A stretch of 34,133 bases of DNA. It comes from Anaerolineaceae bacterium. GTDB taxonomy: Bacteria; Chloroflexota; Anaerolineae; Anaerolineales; Villigracilaceae. Shown here piece after piece: positions 32,918-34,133 of this stretch. Position 1 is the stretch's first letter, and every line of letters begins with the position of its first letter. The position numbers were made by a program, and so were the translations under genes. Under the pieces are notes generated by a model. The model was not told where the DNA came from, ran no database searches, and saw nothing but the letters and a program-made list of their open reading frames with translations. Location of the stretch: assembly GCA_003598975.1 (NCBI GenBank), contig QZIJ01000123.1, positions 1-34,133 of the forward strand, read 5' to 3'.

Positions 32918-33883
32918 TTATATTTTTCGATCCACCACGTATCTTGCCAGGTTTTCGAGCGCAGCGCGTTCTTCGCAAGGCTCGAATTGGGCGAGGTGGG
33001 TGATGGCGCGTTCGATGCGTTGTTCCGCCTCGCGCATTGCCAGATGGACGGCGTCGCTGGAGCGGATGGCCTGGACGAGTCGTTCCATGCGTTCGTGGTC
33101 GCCCCAGCCGCCCGCGGCCAGTGAACGGACATCGGGATGGTCGGGATTCGTCTCAGCGTAGTAGATGGCGGGCAGGGTGACGAGTCCCTGCAAGAGGTCC
33201 GAGCCGAGCGGTTTGCCGACTGCGGATTGTTCGCCAGTGAAATCGAGCAGATCGTCCACGATCTGGAAGGCCATACCGAGTTCGTTGCCGAATTTTCGCA
33301 TGGGTTCGATCAAGTTGGCGTTTTCCGTGCTGACCATAGAGGAGGCGCGTGTGGTCATTTCGAACAGCGAGGCGGTCTTGGCGTAGATGCGTTGAAAATA
33401 ATTTTCGCGGTTGATGACGCCGCGCGCGGAGAATAACTGGGTCAGTTCGCCGTTGACGATAACGGCCAACGTCTCTGCGAACAGGCGCATCACGGGCAAA
33501 TGGTCAATTTCAGCGGCGAGTTTGGCGGCGCGGGCGAAGAGGAAATCGCCAGTCAGCACGGTGGCCGCGGAGGACCAGCGCGCGTTCAGTGTTTCCGCGC
33601 CGCGGCGCAGGAGAGCGCCGTCAATCAAGTCATCGTGAACAAGGGTGGCGGTGTGAAGCAATTCCACGGCCGCGCCGAGGGTGACCAGTTGCGAGGGGCT
33701 GCCTCCCAGCATCTCGCCGACGAGCAGGCAGAGGGTCGGGCGGACGCGTTTGCCGCCCGAGACCAGCAAATGTTCAAGGGCGGCGCGCAGGTCGGGATGG
33801 CAGTCTTCGCCCTGGGCGCGCATCCGATTTTCGACCAGCAAAATTTTTTCCTGTACGGGAATAAAAAAGGTTGCGTTGTTCAA
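32918..33883 (-). CDS. Trans polyprenyl diphosphate synthase
   Basis: A 321-residue prenyltransferase that elongates allylic diphosphates with isopentenyl diphosphate. It has GGKRVRP (43-49), the first Asp-rich motif DDLID (84-88) and the second motif DDLLD (210-214). Small residues four to five positions before the first motif (Ala79, Thr80) leave an open product channel, so a long-chain product such as a menaquinone side chain (hepta- to nonaprenyl) is more likely than FPP or GGPP. The start is a TTG at 33881-33883, four bases after the tatD stop, with a GGTGAG-like element upstream. The product length cannot be fixed by eye. Confidence 0.9.
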   Translation of the reverse strand: MNNATFFIPVQEKILLVENRMRAQGEDCHPDLRAALEHLLVSGGKRVRPTLCLLVGEMLGGSPSQLVTLGAAVELLHTATLVHDDLIDGALLRRGAETLNARWSSAATVLTGDFLFARAAKLAAEIDHLPVMRLFAETLAVIVNGELTQLFSARGVINRENYFQRIYAKTASLFEMTTRASSMVSTENANLIEPMRKFGNELGMAFQIVDDLLDFTGEQSAVGKPLGSDLLQGLVTLPAIYYAETNPDHPDVRSLAAGGWGDHERMERLVQAIRSSDAVHLAMREAEQRIERAITHLAQFEPCEERAALENLARYVVDRKI

Positions 33884-33886
33884 GTC

Positions 33887-34133
33887 TCACCACAGGAAGA
33901 GCCGCGCCGCATTTGTGGTGGTCGCGGCGGCGATGTCCTCCGTATTTCGGGATGTAGTTTCTGCAATTTTATCAGCAATTTCGCGAACAAAGGCAGGTTC
34001 GTTGCGTTTACCGCGGTGGGGGACGGGCGCGAGGAAAGGGGAATCTGTTTCGATGAGCAGTCGTTCCAGCGGAAGTGCGGCGATGATGCGGCGTTTTTCC
34101 ACGGCGTTTTTGTAGGTGACGGGGCCTGTCACA
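33887..34133 (-). CDS. TatD family metal-dependent hydrolase, C-terminal part (cut by window edge)
   Basis: The last ~82 residues of a TatD-type DNase/amidohydrolase. Visible are GPVTYKNA, RLLIETDSPFLAP (metal-binding Asp), a PHRGKRNEPAFV segment carrying the RNEP signature, and the terminal NAARLF. The TatD family removes 3' nucleotides from DNA and RNA. The upstream metal ligands lie outside the window. It heads the tatD-prenyl synthase-yceD-rpoD run. Confidence 0.9.
   Translation of the reverse strand, partial: VTGPVTYKNAVEKRRIIAALPLERLLIETDSPFLAPVPHRGKRNEPAFVREIADKIAETTSRNTEDIAAATTTNAARLFLW

Noticed and set aside
1..34133. Mobile element, prophage, CRISPR or defence island
   Set aside because: No transposase, integrase, phage, Cas or restriction genes and no direct-repeat arrays were found.

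Overview
The window is a gene-dense stretch of bacterial chromosome of moderately high GC, almost entirely housekeeping genes. Gene content and order (mreBCD-mrdA-minCDE-rodA in one block, a B12-dependent class II ribonucleotide reductase next to nrdR, tatD-prenyl synthase-yceD-rpoD, LiaF/DUF2807-type membrane proteins, a large secreted clostripain-type protease) suggest a Chloroflexota bacterium of the Anaerolineae type. That placement is an inference from gene content, not from a marker-gene search. No transposase, integrase, phage gene or CRISPR array is visible.

Layout. 1-7789 (minus strand): a cell-shape and division cluster read mreB, mreC, mreD, mrdA (PBP2), minC, minD, minE, rodA, then the 5' end of gltX at the window edge. 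Together they make the rod elongation machinery and the division-site selection system. An extended -10 box in front of minC suggests that the min-rodA part can be expressed separately. 7935-12124 (plus): a DegV lipid-binding protein, uridine kinase, a cyclophilin, a VTT-domain membrane protein and an M20 metallopeptidase, separated by two inverted-repeat elements. 12350-17387 (plus): a small lipoprotein, a 1231-residue secreted C11 protease with four fibronectin-like repeats, and a CBS-CBS-ACT regulator. 17455-19199 (minus): an RtcB RNA ligase and a stand-alone EF-Tu domain-2-like protein. 19374-19904 (plus): a lipoprotein. 19980-21680 (minus): glnS. 21759-22495 (plus): a small membrane protein, a truncated tRNA-Gln and an intact tRNA-Gln(CUG) carrying GlnRS identity elements. 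22510-27571 (minus): two envelope proteins, a small unknown ORF, nrdJ and nrdR. 27773-34133 (minus): an alpha/beta hydrolase, a hydrolase-acyl-CoA-synthetase fusion, rpoD, yceD, a polyprenyl synthase and the 3' end of tatD.

Points most worth a second look: three genes (udk, rtcB and the fusion gene) have a -10-like hexamer ending exactly six bases before ATG, suggesting leaderless transcripts; glnS lies about 0.6 kb from a truncated and an intact tRNA-Gln gene; a hairpin followed by five T's lies between nrdR and nrdJ, and two palindromes 31 bp apart lie upstream of nrdR; a single polypeptide joins a serine hydrolase to an acyl-CoA synthetase, with another hydrolase overlapping downstream. 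I did not find a clearly new multi-gene defence or mobile system here.
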